Assembly: GCA_947595555.1 (NCBI GenBank)
Contig: CANQES010000073.1
Coordinates: 1-6,670 of the forward strand
From: an uncultured Clostridia bacterium
Lineage (GTDB): Bacteria > Bacillota > Clostridia > TANB77 > CAG-508
DNA length: 6,670 nucleotides
Reading direction: 5' to 3'
Position 1 is the stretch's first letter. Each line of letters starts with the position of its first letter. Of this stretch, positions 6,453-6,670 are shown one piece after another. The notes below the pieces were generated by a model, which was not told where the DNA came from, ran no database searches, and worked only from the letters and a program-made list of their open reading frames with translations. The position numbers and the translations under genes are program-made.

Positions 6453-6670
6453 ATGCAGAAATATTTTGATAAAGCAATAGAACTTGCTAAATTAGGAGTT
6501 AAAAATTTAGAAGGTGGTCCATTTGGAGCAGTTGTTGTTAAAGATAATAAAATAATTGGCTACGGAAATAATAAAGTTTTAAAAGAAAAAGACCCAACGG
6601 CACATGCTGAAATAATTGCTATTCGTGATGCATGTAAAAGATTAAATACTCATGATTTAACTGATTGTGT
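6453..6670 (+). CDS. guaD: Guanine deaminase-like nucleoside/nucleobase deaminase, N-terminal part (3' truncated by window edge)
   Basis: Seventy-two codons are visible, roughly the first half of a 155-160-residue deaminase of the CMP/dCMP deaminase fold. GuaD converts guanine to xanthine and ammonia in the cytoplasm, feeding purine salvage or nitrogen supply. The fragment shows GGPFGAVVV (21-29) and DPTAHAEI (47-54), with the zinc ligand His51 and the proton-shuttling Glu53. It continues AIRDACKRL (56-64) and DLTDC (68-72), leading towards the PCxxC zinc ligands that must lie beyond the edge. From memory this closely follows Bacillus subtilis GuaD, and the GGPFGA form favours guanine deaminase over TadA or cytidine deaminase. 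Substrate still depends on the missing part. The ATG is preceded by AGAGGG (6441-6446) at six bases. The gene has a long structured upstream region, unlike the others here. Confidence 0.8.
   Translation, partial: MQKYFDKAIELAKLGVKNLEGGPFGAVVVKDNKIIGYGNNKVLKEKDPTAHAEIIAIRDACKRLNTHDLTDC

Overview
The window is strongly AT-rich (A/T third positions, AAA/ATA/TTA codons, short A/T-rich gaps) with strong AGGAGG-type ribosome binding sites and all genes on the + strand. With a bile salt hydrolase closest, from memory, to the Enterococcus/Lactobacillus enzymes and a clostridial-style heterodimeric ABC exporter, this points to a low-GC Gram-positive gut bacterium, most likely of the Clostridia. The species cannot be fixed from the sequence.

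Layout: (1) positions 1-1053 hold the C-terminal half of a Cu+-type P1B ATPase (CopA-like), cut by the left edge just after the expected CPC metal motif. (2) Only 26 bases later, 1080-2054 encodes a complete choloylglycine hydrolase (bile salt hydrolase) with every catalytic residue in place. It ends at a perfect 13-bp hairpin terminator whose loop also holds the -35 box of the next promoter. (3) 2145-3872 and 3872-5722 encode two ABC half-transporters whose stop and start codons overlap by one base. Their motifs are complementary: the first has a degenerate ATP site (Asp for the catalytic Glu, Gln for the switch His), while the second has a catalytic Walker B but a degenerate LSQGQ signature. 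This is the pattern of a TM287/288, BmrCD or LmrCD-type heterodimeric drug exporter with one active ATP site. (4) 5787-6272 encodes a small two-helix membrane protein with a BamE/SmpA-like C-terminal domain. (5) A 180-base gap follows, holding several small hairpins and a 35/36-base imperfect tandem repeat. (6) From 6453 to the right edge is the N-terminal third of a guanine-deaminase-like enzyme.

Functionally the middle of the window reads as envelope and bile defence: one enzyme removes the amino acid from conjugated bile salts and an adjacent exporter of a class known to pump out bile acids and drugs follows, in separate but abutting transcription units. That link is inference. The least explained piece of DNA is the tandem-repeat leader before the deaminase, which matches no riboswitch class I recognise.
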